From assembly GCA_002490725.1 (NCBI GenBank), contig DKUN01000025.1, forward strand, positions 1 through 63,711: a stretch of DNA of 63,711 bases. Direction: 5' to 3'. The stretch is from Porphyromonadaceae bacterium UBA7203. Lineage in GTDB: Bacteria > Bacteroidota > Bacteroidia > Bacteroidales > Muribaculaceae. Shown here one piece after another: positions 25,538 through 34,051 of the stretch (its first letter is position 1; the number at the start of each line of letters is the position of its first letter). The position numbers and the translations under genes are program-made. The notes beneath the pieces are model-generated. The model saw nothing but the letters and a program-made list of their open reading frames with translations, did no database searches and was not told where the DNA came from.

Positions 25538-26416
25538 TCAATAAAGGGCTTTTTCCGCGGCCAGCAGAGTGTTGCGCATCAGCGAGCAGATGGTCATGGG
25601 GCCTACACCGCCCGGAACGGGGGTGATAGCCGAGCAAATGGGCGCTACGTTCGCATAATCGACGTCGCCCGACAGGCGGAACCCGCTCTTTTTGGTCGCA
25701 TCGGGCACTCGTGTGGTGCCGACGTCAATGATAACGGCGCCAGGCTTCACCATGTCGGCCGTAACGAAGCCCGGCTGGCCGAGTGCGGCTATGATGATGT
25801 CGGCCTGGAGGCATATCTCCTTGATGTTGGGAGTCGATGAGTGGCAAATGGTAACGGTTGCGTTGCCCGGTTCCGCTTTCTGCATCATCAGGGTCGCTAC
25901 GGGTTTGCCCACGATATTGCTGCGTCCAAGCACTACGCAGTGTTTGCCACGGGTCGGAATGTCGTAGCGGCGAAGCAGCTCAATGATGCCGGCGGGAGTG
26001 GCGCTCAGAAAGCAGGGCAGACCCAGCGACATGCGCCCTACGTTGACCGGATGGAAGCCGTCGACGTCTTTGCTGGGGTCGATGGCGCGGATAATTGCCT
26101 GTTCGTCGATATGGCGCGGAAGCGGAAGCTGAACAATGTAACCGTCAATCTCGGGGTCTGCGTTCAGGCCGGCCACGATTTCAAGAAGCTCGGCTTCGGT
26201 AACGTCGGCTTCGCGACGTATCAGCGTCGACGTGAAGCCGCACTCCTCGCATGCCTTGACCTTATGGGCCACGTAGGTTTCCGAGCCTCCGTCATGGCCT
26301 ACGAGCACTGCCGCCAGATGCGGACGTTTCTTACCTGCCGCCACGCGTGCGGCAACCTCTGCGGCAATCTCTTGTTTGATGGCCGTTGCCGTGGCCTTTC
26401 CGTCGATTATGGTCAT
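25538..26416 (-). CDS. folD: Methylenetetrahydrofolate dehydrogenase / cyclohydrolase
   Basis: A 292-residue bifunctional one-carbon enzyme: NADP-dependent oxidation of methylene-THF and hydrolysis of methenyl-THF. Active-site region YVAHKVKACEECGF contains the conserved Lys, QLPLPRHID is the classic substrate-binding stretch, and VVLGRSNIVGKP binds the nucleotide. TPVPGGVGPMT near the C terminus is the signature. Cytosolic. Follows ffh by 92 bp. Confidence 0.96.
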   Translation of the reverse strand: MTIIDGKATATAIKQEIAAEVAARVAAGKKRPHLAAVLVGHDGGSETYVAHKVKACEECGFTSTLIRREADVTEAELLEIVAGLNADPEIDGYIVQLPLPRHIDEQAIIRAIDPSKDVDGFHPVNVGRMSLGLPCFLSATPAGIIELLRRYDIPTRGKHCVVLGRSNIVGKPVATLMMQKAEPGNATVTICHSSTPNIKEICLQADIIIAALGQPGFVTADMVKPGAVIIDVGTTRVPDATKKSGFRLSGDVDYANVAPICSAITPVPGGVGPMTICSLMRNTLLAAEKALY

Positions 26417-26508
26417 AATGTTATCGGGTGTCTGCCCCGAAGTTTATGAGTTTATTTGGAATGAATGTGAACGAGTGTAGGCGTCAGGGTGCGCTATTTG
26501 TCAGGCAA

Positions 26509-27864
26509 TCAGTGGCGGCGCATGTGCTGCATCTGCTGCATGGCGCGTGCGGCCTTCATCATCTGCATCGGATTCTTCATCGTTGCAGCCGACTTCATTA
26601 CCTTGCGCATCTCTTCGAACTGCTTGAGCAGTTTGTTGACTTCGGGTAGCTCGGTGCCCGAGCCGCGTGCGATGCGCTGGCGGCGCGAACCCTTGATTAT
26701 ATCCGGATTGGTGCGCTCTTCGGGGGTCATGGAGCCGATAATGGCCTTGATGCTCTTGAAGGGGTCATCCTTGATTTCTACGTCTTTGATGGCCTTGCCC
26801 AGACCCGGAATCATGGCGGCGATATCCTTGATGCTGCCCATCTTCTCGATGCGGTTGATTTGCTCCAGAAAGTCGTTGAAGTCAAATTTGTTTTTGGCGA
26901 TTTTGCGTTCCAGTTCGCGCGCCTTTTTCTCGTCAAAGTCCTGCTGGGCCTTTTCTACGAGCGAAACGATGTCGCCCATGCCGAGAATACGGTCGGCCAT
27001 ACGTTCGGGGTGGAAAACGTCGATGGCGTCCATCTTCTCGCCCGAGCCGACAAACTTGATGGGCTTGTCAACAACCGTGCGGATCGACAGGGCGGCACCG
27101 CCGCGAGTATCGCCGTCGAGTTTGGTCAGCACTACGCCCGTGAAGTCGAGGCGTTCGTTGAATGTCTTGGCGGTGTTGACGGCATCCTGGCCGGTCATCG
27201 AGTCGACCACAAACAGGATTTCCTGAGGATTCAGCGCTCTTTTCAGATTCTCTACTTCCTGCATCATGGCCTCGTCGACGGCAAGGCGGCCCGCCGTGTC
27301 GACAATGACCATGTCATGATGGTTGGCCTTGGCATATGCCACACCGTTGAGCGCTATCTCGACGGGGTTCATATTGCCTTCTTCGCTGTAGACAGGCACA
27401 TCGATCTGGCTGCCCACGACCTTGAGCTGCTCTATGGCTGCAGGGCGGTAGACGTCGCATGCTACCAGCAGCGGGCGCTTGGCTTGTTCGCTCTTGTACT
27501 TCCGGGCAAGTTTGCCCGAGAAAGTTGTTTTACCCGAGCCCTGCAGGCCACTCATCAACACGATTGCCGGGTGGCCGCTGAGGTCAAACTTTGCGGCTGT
27601 GCCGCCCATGAGCGACGCGAGCTCGTCGTGTACAATTTTCACCATCTGCTCCTTTGGCTTAACGGCCTGAAGCACATTCTGGCCGATGGCCTTAGTCTTG
27701 ACGGTGTCGGTAAACTGCTTGGCTACCTTATAATTGACGTCGGCGTCGAGCAGTGCGCGGCGAACGTCGCGCATGGTTTCGGCAACGTTGATTTCCGTGA
27801 TTTTGCCCTCGCCTTTGAGTATCTTGAAACTGCGTTCAAGTCTTTCGCTTAGATTTTCAAACAT
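26509..27864 (-). CDS. ffh: Signal recognition particle protein Ffh
   Basis: A 451-residue SRP GTPase. The N domain is 1-90, the G domain has the P-loop GLQGSGKT (106-113), DTAGR, and TKLDGD. The methionine-rich M domain (about 305-451), ending RAMQQMQHMRRH, binds signal sequences and 4.5S RNA. It targets nascent membrane proteins to FtsY at the inner membrane. A Bacteroidetes promoter is 20 bp upstream. No SRP RNA gene is visible in the window. Confidence 0.97.
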   Translation of the reverse strand: MFENLSERLERSFKILKGEGKITEINVAETMRDVRRALLDADVNYKVAKQFTDTVKTKAIGQNVLQAVKPKEQMVKIVHDELASLMGGTAAKFDLSGHPAIVLMSGLQGSGKTTFSGKLARKYKSEQAKRPLLVACDVYRPAAIEQLKVVGSQIDVPVYSEEGNMNPVEIALNGVAYAKANHHDMVIVDTAGRLAVDEAMMQEVENLKRALNPQEILFVVDSMTGQDAVNTAKTFNERLDFTGVVLTKLDGDTRGGAALSIRTVVDKPIKFVGSGEKMDAIDVFHPERMADRILGMGDIVSLVEKAQQDFDEKKARELERKIAKNKFDFNDFLEQINRIEKMGSIKDIAAMIPGLGKAIKDVEIKDDPFKSIKAIIGSMTPEERTNPDIIKGSRRQRIARGSGTELPEVNKLLKQFEEMRKVMKSAATMKNPMQMMKAARAMQQMQHMRRH

Positions 27865-27884
27865 AAATAGTCAAATTTTTTGTG

Positions 27885-27915
27885 CAAAGTTACAAAAAAT
27901 CCCCCAAATCGCCAA
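27885..27915 (-). promoter_or_regulatory. Promoter for ffh
   Basis: Minus strand: TTG (27915-27913), 20 nt, TAACTTTG (27892-27885), 20 nt before the ffh ATG. Confidence 0.75.
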
Positions 27916-27965
27916 CAGCAGTCGCCGCCCGCGAGTCCGACCGTGTGGATAAGCAAAAAGGATAA

Positions 27966-28000
27966 GCAAAAAGCCGTGGCGGTCATGGCCACGGCTTTGC
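27966..28000 (-). terminator. Rho-independent terminator of the BlaI-M56 operon
   Basis: An 11-bp perfect stem, AAAGCCGTGGC with GCCACGGCTTT, around a 7-nt loop. On the minus strand it is followed by TTTTTG and further T-rich sequence. It is about 40 bp after the M56-TonB stop. Confidence 0.8.
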
Positions 28001-28038
28001 TTCGAGGGTGAGGAGGAGAGGAGAATTGGCGTGTACGT

Positions 28039-29919
28039 TCAGTTCATCTTGAATGAAAATGGAATTTTGACGTAAGAGTTGACGGGTTGGCCATGATACA
28101 GGGCGGGAATGAACTTGGGCATCAGTCGGGTAACGCGGATTGCCTCATCGGCCAGATCCTGGTTGCCCGAGGTATTGTCGGCTACGTCAATCTTGCCGAT
28201 AGAACCGTCCTTGAGAATCTCGACGTTGAGCGTCACGATGCCTTGGATGTCGGCTTTTGCGGCTTCTTCAGGGTAGCGGATATTATTTGCGACAAATTGA
28301 TACATGGCATCATCTCCGCCGTCGAATCGGGCTGCACACCCGTCGTTGGAGTTGGCTGCTTTGTTCTTGGTCTCGACTTTCAACACTCCGTTGGCGCCAC
28401 GCTCGCCATATTGTTTCAAGGTCCGGCTATCTTTAATGATTTCTATCGAGTGAATATTTTCGGCCGGAACCTGATTCAGCTGCTCTTGCGTGATTTCAAC
28501 CCCGTCAAGAAAAATCAGTGGGGAGCTGGGAATATTGTATAATGATGCCGGGCCGGATTCGTGTTCAGCGGTCTGAACATCTGATTCTTCGGGCTGTTCG
28601 GCAGCCGATTTGTTGAGCTGGAACATTACGGGCAATGCATACCAGCATCTTACGTTCTGACCATTCATCTTGCCGGGGATGAATTTGGGCATCGACTTGA
28701 CCACACGCATAGCCTCTTTATCGAGGTCGGGATCAACGCTGCGCACTACCTTTACTTCGCCTATAGAGCCGTCTTTCTCAACCACGAACTGAACGACAAC
28801 GCGGCCTTGAATATTATTTGGGGAGGCTTTGGCAGGATAGCTACAGTTCTTGCTCAGGAATTTGTAAATTTCAGTCTCGCCGCCCGGAAACATGGGCATT
28901 ACTTCAACTGCGGTGTAAATGGGATCGTCTGTGGCAGTTTTGTCTTCATCGGGCTGCTCGTTGGCGACGGCGATGAGGTTGGCTGCCGGTTTTTCAGGGC
29001 GGGCAGAGTTGATAGCCGAAGCAACCTCGGGGGAGCCGACGAGCCAGAGGGCCAGCGCGACTGCAGGAATCATGGCCAGGCCACGCATGCGCGACCGGGC
29101 GGGGGAGAGTTTGGTTTGCATCATTGTAATGCGAGTTTTAAGTGAATAATAATTGAATGGATTTACAAGTCTTGACATCATGTCGCCGGAGCCTTTGGCA
29201 ATGAGCAGCATCTGATATTCGGTTGCGGGTGTGCCGGAGTTCACAACTCGGCGGTCGGCTTCGAATTCGTGAACTTCAGCGAGGTCGCGGGTCAGCAGCC
29301 ATGCCGTAGGCCAGTACCAGTTAACGCAGGCTGCGATTCGACAGAGCAACAGGTCGGTCCAATGCTTTGCGGCAAGGTGGGCCTGCTCATGGTTGAGCAC
29401 AATCCGGCTGTTGTCTTTCAGATCGGCTGCGGAAATGACTATCCATCGGCCCCATGTGAACGGAGTTATATCGCGGTTGTGGACCACAATGGTTGTGCGG
29501 TCGTCAAGCCGCCTGCGCTGCCCGCCTGCAATCGCAACGGTTACGTTGGCCAGACCGATTAGCAGCCAAATTGCCGTGCCGCACAGGCCGGCGAGGTAAA
29601 CTTTCGGCAGCACCTTGAGCAGCAGTGCTCCATAGTCGACAGCCGTTGCGGTCGGAGTCGGAGTCGGAGTGGCCGCATCGACTGACTCAATGGCTACGGG
29701 CACTATTGCGACTGTTATGGCAGCTCCGGTCGGCGTAGTCGATGCCGGGCGTTCAATGAAGGCCGTGAACGGCAGCAGTAACGAGGCGGCTACTGTGGCT
29801 ACGAGCAAAGCGCGCGTGAGTCCATGGTGGGTGCGCCGGCGCAGGCCGCTCAGACGGAAGGCTCCCCAGAGTAGGGTCATCGTAACGCCTGAAATGAGTG
29901 AATATATGAGTAGAAGCAT
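28039..29919 (-). CDS. M56 (BlaR1-like) membrane protease with two TonB C-terminal domains
   Basis: A 626-residue protein. Residues 1-130 hold three or four membrane helices. The zinc-protease motif HEQAH is at 177-181 with E218 as probable third ligand. Further domains are a TonB C-terminal domain (about 355-440), a short plug-like segment (SSPLIFLDGVEITQEQLN, about 460-510), and a second TonB domain (546-626). BlaR1-type sensors cleave their BlaI partner on stimulus; the TonB domains suggest contact with outer-membrane transporters. The start at 29919 is chosen because the longer reading runs into blaI. It is 37 bp after blaI. Confidence 0.85.
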   Translation of the reverse strand: MLLLIYSLISGVTMTLLWGAFRLSGLRRRTHHGLTRALLVATVAASLLLPFTAFIERPASTTPTGAAITVAIVPVAIESVDAATPTPTPTATAVDYGALLLKVLPKVYLAGLCGTAIWLLIGLANVTVAIAGGQRRRLDDRTTIVVHNRDITPFTWGRWIVISAADLKDNSRIVLNHEQAHLAAKHWTDLLLCRIAACVNWYWPTAWLLTRDLAEVHEFEADRRVVNSGTPATEYQMLLIAKGSGDMMSRLVNPFNYYSLKTRITMMQTKLSPARSRMRGLAMIPAVALALWLVGSPEVASAINSARPEKPAANLIAVANEQPDEDKTATDDPIYTAVEVMPMFPGGETEIYKFLSKNCSYPAKASPNNIQGRVVVQFVVEKDGSIGEVKVVRSVDPDLDKEAMRVVKSMPKFIPGKMNGQNVRCWYALPVMFQLNKSAAEQPEESDVQTAEHESGPASLYNIPSSPLIFLDGVEITQEQLNQVPAENIHSIEIIKDSRTLKQYGERGANGVLKVETKNKAANSNDGCAARFDGGDDAMYQFVANNIRYPEEAAKADIQGIVTLNVEILKDGSIGKIDVADNTSGNQDLADEAIRVTRLMPKFIPALYHGQPVNSYVKIPFSFKMN

Positions 29920-29956
29920 GGTGTTTATGGAGTTGATGGTGGGGTAGAGTAGTTTT

Positions 29957-30322
29957 TTAGGTCGGCTTGCCGCGCTCCACCTGGTCAATCAGATCGCGCA
30001 GTTCGTCGGGCGTCAGTTTTTGGTCTGCGACCAGAGCGCTGACCACTCCGCGCATCGAATTGTTGAAATATTTGCTGATTACGTTGCGCAGGGCCGAGCG
30101 TGAGTATTCATCTTCTTTAATCAGGGCATAGTAGCGGTGTGAGTTGCCGAAGGCTTCATGCCCAACAAATCCTTTCTGCTCCATCAGCCTGACAAAGGTC
30201 GATACTGTGTTGAAATGAGGCTTTGGTTCGGGATACTGCTCGAGCATTTCGCGCACAAAGAGCGGTCCGCGTTGCCAGAGCATCTTCATGATTTGTTCTT
30301 CTTTTTCAGTAAGTCTGTTCAT
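29957..30322 (-). CDS. BlaI/MecI/CopY family repressor
   Basis: A 121-residue winged-helix repressor. The N-terminal part has LTEKEEQIMKMLWQRGPLFV, with recognition-helix region PKPHFNTVSTFVRLMEQKGFV; the C-terminal half (75-121) is the dimerisation region. It should repress its own operon, being inactivated when the adjacent M56 protease is triggered. Two matching operators lie immediately upstream, at 30323 and 30374. Beta-lactamase genes are not nearby, so the stimulus is unknown. Confidence 0.92.
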   Translation of the reverse strand: MNRLTEKEEQIMKMLWQRGPLFVREMLEQYPEPKPHFNTVSTFVRLMEQKGFVGHEAFGNSHRYYALIKEDEYSRSALRNVISKYFNNSMRGVVSALVADQKLTPDELRDLIDQVERGKPT

Positions 30323-30339
30323 AACTAAAGTGTTTAGTT
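30323..30339. promoter_or_regulatory. BlaI-type operator, proximal
   Basis: AACTAAAGTGTTTAGTT is a dyad covering the expected transcription start, directly before the blaI ATG at 30322. The half-site AACTAA recurs in the distal operator. Confidence 0.75.
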
Positions 30340-30344
30340 TGCCG

Positions 30345-30375
30345 CAAAGTTAAACTAAAAAAAATTCATATGCAA
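30345..30375 (-). promoter_or_regulatory. Promoter of the blaI operon
   Basis: Minus strand: TTG (30375-30373), 20 nt, TAACTTTG (30352-30345). The proximal operator lies over the start side and the distal one over the -33 box. Confidence 0.75.
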
Positions 30376-30390
30376 CTAAAATGCTTAGTT
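30374..30390. promoter_or_regulatory. BlaI-type operator, distal
   Basis: AACTAAAATGCTTAGTT repeats the proximal dyad with the same half-sites. Centres are 51 bp apart, about five helical turns, so two dimers could sit on one face. It overlaps the -33 box. Confidence 0.75.
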
Positions 30391-30465
30391 TTTTATGATA
30401 AAAAATAATTTGGTGTCTTGTGGTTGAGATATTGTGCGGGCTATCAATGTTTTATAAAACATCGA

Positions 30466-30497
30466 GCCTCATTCCGGTTGTGTGTGCGGAACGAGGC
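30466..30497 (-). terminator. Hairpin terminator after the SpoU methyltransferase gene
   Basis: GCCTC and TTCCG pair with CGGAA and GAGGC, with a single A-C mismatch, around a 10-nt loop. It lies 25 bp after the stop of the minus-strand gene; the tail is only moderately U-rich. Confidence 0.6.
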
Positions 30498-30521
30498 CGT
30501 GTGGTTCAGTTGCGCTTGTTT

Positions 30522-31334
30522 TTAGTTTTTGGGTACGCGTAACTGCCAAAATGCAACGGCGGCCGCCGATGCGACGTTGAGCGAGTCGACGCCGTGGGCC
30601 ATCGGAATGCGCGCAACGTAGTCGGTAGCGCTGATAACCTCCGGGGCCAGGCCGTCGCCCTCGGTGCCGAGCACTATTGCCAGGCGCGGTTCGCTGCATA
30701 GACTGGCGTCGTCGATTGCCACCGAGCGGTCGGTCAGAGCCATCGCCACTGTGCGGAACTCATATTCGCCGAGAGAGCCTATTCCTTTGTCGAGCCAGGT
30801 CCATGGCACTAGAAAAACCGAACCCATACTGACCCTGACGGCGCGTCGGTTCAGCGGGTCACACGATGTGGGCGTCAGCAACACGCCGTCGACGCCCAAA
30901 GCTGCTGCCGCTCGAAAGATAGCTCCTATATTAGTGGTGTCGACTACCGAGTCGATTACCGCCAGGCGGCGGGCGTTCCGGCAAATATCCGCAACCGTGG
31001 GGTGGGGACGTCGCCTCATTGCACACAACACTCCGCGCGTCAGCTTATAGCCTGTGAGTGAACTGAGCAACTCGCGCTCGCCGGTGTAGACGGGCATATC
31101 CGCCTTGCAGCGGGCAAGCAGCGGGGCGGCATCGCCCTGAAGGTGGCGCTCCTCGCACAGCATCGAAACGGGCTCATAGCCGGCGCGCATAGCCACGTCG
31201 ATGACCTTCGGGCTCTCGGCTATGAAGAGTCCGTTTTCGGGATTCAGGCGCGACTTGAGCTGCGCTTCCGTCAGGTGAGCATAGGGCTCAAGGCCCGGAT
31301 TCTCCAGGCTCGTTATCTTGACTGTCTGAGGCAT
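30522..31334 (-). CDS. TrmH/SpoU family RNA methyltransferase
   Basis: A 270-residue SPOUT-class enzyme that 2'-O-methylates tRNA or rRNA with S-adenosylmethionine. The N-terminal part (1-90) is an RNA-binding substrate domain. The SPOUT knot motifs are VDTTNIGAIFRAAAALGVDG (motif 1), LAIVLGTEGDGLAP (motif 2) and RIPMAHGVDSLNVASAAAVA (motif 3). It resembles RlmB-like enzymes, but the target nucleotide is unknown. It starts downstream of the efp terminator, so it may have its own promoter, not clearly seen. Confidence 0.9.
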   Translation of the reverse strand: MPQTVKITSLENPGLEPYAHLTEAQLKSRLNPENGLFIAESPKVIDVAMRAGYEPVSMLCEERHLQGDAAPLLARCKADMPVYTGERELLSSLTGYKLTRGVLCAMRRRPHPTVADICRNARRLAVIDSVVDTTNIGAIFRAAAALGVDGVLLTPTSCDPLNRRAVRVSMGSVFLVPWTWLDKGIGSLGEYEFRTVAMALTDRSVAIDDASLCSEPRLAIVLGTEGDGLAPEVISATDYVARIPMAHGVDSLNVASAAAVAFWQLRVPKN

Positions 31335-31343
31335 GGTGCTGAT

Positions 31344-31394
31344 AAAAAAACGACGAGCCGGACGGCCAGACTGGTCTGACTTATCCGACTCGTC
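31344..31394 (-). terminator. Rho-independent terminator of efp
   Basis: GACGAGCCGGA (31352-31362) pairs with TCCGACTCGTC (31384-31394) over 11 bp with one G-U pair. On the minus strand it is followed by GTTTTTTT (31351-31344), a strong U tract, 22 bp after the efp stop. Confidence 0.9.
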
Positions 31395-31415
31395 TGAGTT
31401 CGTTGGCTGTGCGGA

Positions 31416-31982
31416 TTATTCCTTTACGCGTTCAACGTATGAGCCGTCGTGAGTGTTGATGCGCACCTTGTCGCCGGTGTTGCAGAACAGCGGAACGCGC
31501 ACGGTTGCGCCGGTTTCTACGGTAGCGGGCTTCAGAGTGTTGGTTGCGGTGTCGCCCTTGATGCCGGGTTCGGTGTAGGTGATTTCGAGCACTACGTTCT
31601 GAGGCATCTCGCAGGTCAGTACGGTTTCGCTGGCGGCGTGAACCATAGCTTCGCAGATGTCGCCGTCCTTCAGGAATTCAACGCCGTCGATGCTCTCGCC
31701 TTCGACGATGATTTCCTCCCATGTTTCGGTGTGAAGGAAGTGATAGCCCATCTCGTCTTTATATGAGAACTGATAGGGGCGACGCTCGATGCGGACTTCC
31801 TCAACCTTGACCCCCGAGTTCCAGGTCTTGTCGAGAATACGGCCGGTGCGGACGTTTTTCAGCTTAGTACGTACAAAAGCCGGGCCCTTGCCGGGTTTAA
31901 CGTGAAGAAATTCTACAATGAAGTAATACTGGCCGTCGATGTCGAGGCACATACCGTTTTTAAAGTCAGCAGTCGTTGCCAT
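31416..31982 (-). CDS. efp: Elongation factor P
   Basis: A 188-residue, three-domain beta-barrel protein that rescues ribosomes stalled at polyproline stretches. The tip of domain I reads PGKGPAF with K32, the position of the lysine modified in E. coli. No EpmA or EpmB gene is in view. It has a strong promoter and terminator and is monocistronic. The divergent Crp-like gene starts about 150 bp away. Confidence 0.96.
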   Translation of the reverse strand: MATTADFKNGMCLDIDGQYYFIVEFLHVKPGKGPAFVRTKLKNVRTGRILDKTWNSGVKVEEVRIERRPYQFSYKDEMGYHFLHTETWEEIIVEGESIDGVEFLKDGDICEAMVHAASETVLTCEMPQNVVLEITYTEPGIKGDTATNTLKPATVETGATVRVPLFCNTGDKVRINTHDGSYVERVKE

Positions 31983-32028
31983 AAGTAATTATTCTTTTTG
32001 TGATCTGTATTTGGTTTTTTTCGGTCGG

Positions 32029-32060
32029 CAAAGTTACTAATTTCCCTGCAAAAACGCAAA
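32029..32060 (-). promoter_or_regulatory. Promoter for efp
   Basis: Minus strand: TTTG (32060-32057), 20 nt, TAACTTTG (32036-32029); leader about 40 nt. Confidence 0.75.
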
Positions 32061-32063
32061 AAC

Positions 32064-32094
32064 TTGCGAAGAATCAAGAAAATTGGTAACTTTG
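32064..32094 (+). promoter_or_regulatory. Promoter for the Crp-like gene
   Basis: Plus strand: TTG (32064-32066), 20 nt, TAACTTTG (32087-32094), 37 nt before the ATG. It is divergent from the efp promoter, with the two -33 boxes almost touching. Confidence 0.75.
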
Positions 32095-32130
32095 CACACT
32101 CCTATGGGATAAAGCCGAATAGTTTACAAT

Positions 32131-32829
32131 ATGATTAAAGAAGTTCTCGAACACGTCATAAGCGAAGATATGGCCGAACTCTGGTCAGTACTCTCCGCCG
32201 ATGAAAAACGTATGGTTACGGAAAACTTCGTTCTTCACCACTATAAGAAAAACGAAGTAATCTATGCCGAGGGCGACATGCCCGAAAATCTCTGGTGTCT
32301 GCTCAAAGGCAAGGTCAAGAAATGGAAGGAAGGCATAGGCGGACGATCGCAGATTATACGTCTGATTCGCCCCGTACAATATTTCGGCTATCGAGCCTAC
32401 TTTGCCCAGGAGCCATACGTAAGTTCGGCCTCCGCATTCGAGCAGAGCACCGTAGGGACCCTGCCGCTAACCGTTGTGCGCGAACTCATAGAAACCAACA
32501 ATAAGGTGGCGCTTTTCTTCATTAAAGAACTTGCCCACAACCTCGGCAACTCCGACACCAAAATCGTCAACCTCACTCAAAAACATATTCGAGGCCGTCT
32601 GGCCGAGGCGCTGATTGTGCTGATCGAGAACTACGGCTATGAAGACGACGACTCGACCCTTCGCATCTATCTCAGCCGCGAGGACCTTGCCAATCTCTCC
32701 AATATGACCACCGCCAACGCCATCCGAACCCTCTCGGCCTTTGCAGCCGAACGGCTCATTACGGTCGACGGCAGACGCATACGAATACTCAACGAATCCC
32801 AGCTTCACAAAATCAGTAAATTCGGCTAA
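32131..32829 (+). CDS. Crp/Fnr family transcriptional regulator
   Basis: A 232-residue regulator with an N-terminal cyclic-nucleotide-binding-like fold (about 20-145, EVIYAEGDMPENLWCLLKGK) and a C-terminal winged helix (150-232) with LSREDLANLSNMTTANAIRT as recognition region. It has a single cysteine, so it is not an Fe-S FNR sensor. Effector unknown. Probably co-transcribed with purT, 4 bp downstream. Confidence 0.9.
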   Translation: MIKEVLEHVISEDMAELWSVLSADEKRMVTENFVLHHYKKNEVIYAEGDMPENLWCLLKGKVKKWKEGIGGRSQIIRLIRPVQYFGYRAYFAQEPYVSSASAFEQSTVGTLPLTVVRELIETNNKVALFFIKELAHNLGNSDTKIVNLTQKHIRGRLAEALIVLIENYGYEDDDSTLRIYLSREDLANLSNMTTANAIRTLSAFAAERLITVDGRRIRILNESQLHKISKFG

Positions 32830-32832
32830 CTT

Positions 32833-34017
32833 ATGACCTCACTCGGAACCCCCTTCACTCCCTCCGGCAAAAAGGTGTTACTGCTCGGCAGCGGCGAATT
32901 AGGCAAAGAAGTCGCCATCGAACTCCAGCGCTACGGCGTCGAAGTGGTGGCTTGCGACAAATATCCCTTCGCTCCGGCCATGCAGGTGGCAAACAAATGT
33001 CGTGTTTTCAACATGCTCGATGCCGACGAACTCCGCCGCGTCGTTGAAGAAGAACGCCCCGACCACATCATTCCCGAAGTAGAGGCCATAGCGACCCCGA
33101 TGCTCGTAGAGCTCGAAAAGCAGGGCTTCAACGTCACCCCTACTGCCAACGCGACTCTGCTGACCATGAACCGCGAGGGAATCAGGCGTCTCGCCGCCGA
33201 ACAACTAGGAATCACGACCTCGCCCTATCGCTTCGCGTCGACGCGCGAGGAATTCATCCGTGCGGTCAATGAAATCGGCCTCCCGTGTGTGGTCAAGCCC
33301 GTAATGAGTTCCAGCGGCCATGGCCAAAGCACTGTAAAGACCCCCGAGCAGATTGAGCAAGCCTGGATTAACGCCCGCGAAGGTGCCCGCGCCGACGCCG
33401 GACGTGTAATCGTCGAGGGCTTTGTTGATTTTGACTATGAAATCACGCTCCTGACCGTGCGCTCTGTTTCGGGCACTGAATTCTGCGAACCTGTCGGGCA
33501 CGTGCAGGTCGACGGCGACTATCGCTTTTCGTGGCAGCCTCAGCCCATGTCTGACGACGCCCTGCGCAGTGCGCGTCAGATTGCCCGGAAAATCACCGAT
33601 GCTCTCGGCGGCTACGGCATTTTCGGCGTCGAACTGTTCGTCAAGGGCGACAACGTGATTTTCAGTGAGGTTTCGCCCCGCCCCCACGACACCGGCATGG
33701 TCACCATGATTTCACAGGACCTCAGCGAATTTGCTCTCCACGCCCGCGCCGTACTCGGCCTTCCTGTGCCCGCAATCCGCTTCTACGGCCCTTCGGCTTC
33801 GGCTGCTGTAGTAGTTGAAGGCACAAGCCGCGAAATCGTGCTCGGCAACCTTGACAGTGTTCTCGCTGAGCCCGGCACGCAAATGCGCATTTTTGGCAAA
33901 CCCGAAGTAGACGGCCATCGCCGCATGGCCGTTATTCTCGCCACTGACTCGAATGTCGAGGCCGCCCGCCAAAAAGCCGCCGATGCTCTCGGCCGCCTCT
34001 CTGTAGAGCTCCGCTGA
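32833..34017 (+). CDS. purT: Formate-dependent phosphoribosylglycinamide formyltransferase
   Basis: A 394-residue ATP-grasp enzyme that uses formate and ATP to formylate GAR in purine synthesis, an alternative to folate-dependent PurN. N-terminal LLGSGELGKEVAIELQR binds substrate; the ATP-grasp region includes VVKPVMSSSGHGQS, VIVEGFVDFDYEITLL and FSEVSPRPHDTG. Complete by length (E. coli PurT 392). Follows the Crp-like gene with 3 bp between. Confidence 0.95.
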   Translation: MTSLGTPFTPSGKKVLLLGSGELGKEVAIELQRYGVEVVACDKYPFAPAMQVANKCRVFNMLDADELRRVVEEERPDHIIPEVEAIATPMLVELEKQGFNVTPTANATLLTMNREGIRRLAAEQLGITTSPYRFASTREEFIRAVNEIGLPCVVKPVMSSSGHGQSTVKTPEQIEQAWINAREGARADAGRVIVEGFVDFDYEITLLTVRSVSGTEFCEPVGHVQVDGDYRFSWQPQPMSDDALRSARQIARKITDALGGYGIFGVELFVKGDNVIFSEVSPRPHDTGMVTMISQDLSEFALHARAVLGLPVPAIRFYGPSASAAVVVEGTSREIVLGNLDSVLAEPGTQMRIFGKPEVDGHRRMAVILATDSNVEAARQKAADALGRLSVELR

Positions 34018-34051
34018 ACTCTTCGGCGCGCAATGGCGTTATAGTGTCACT

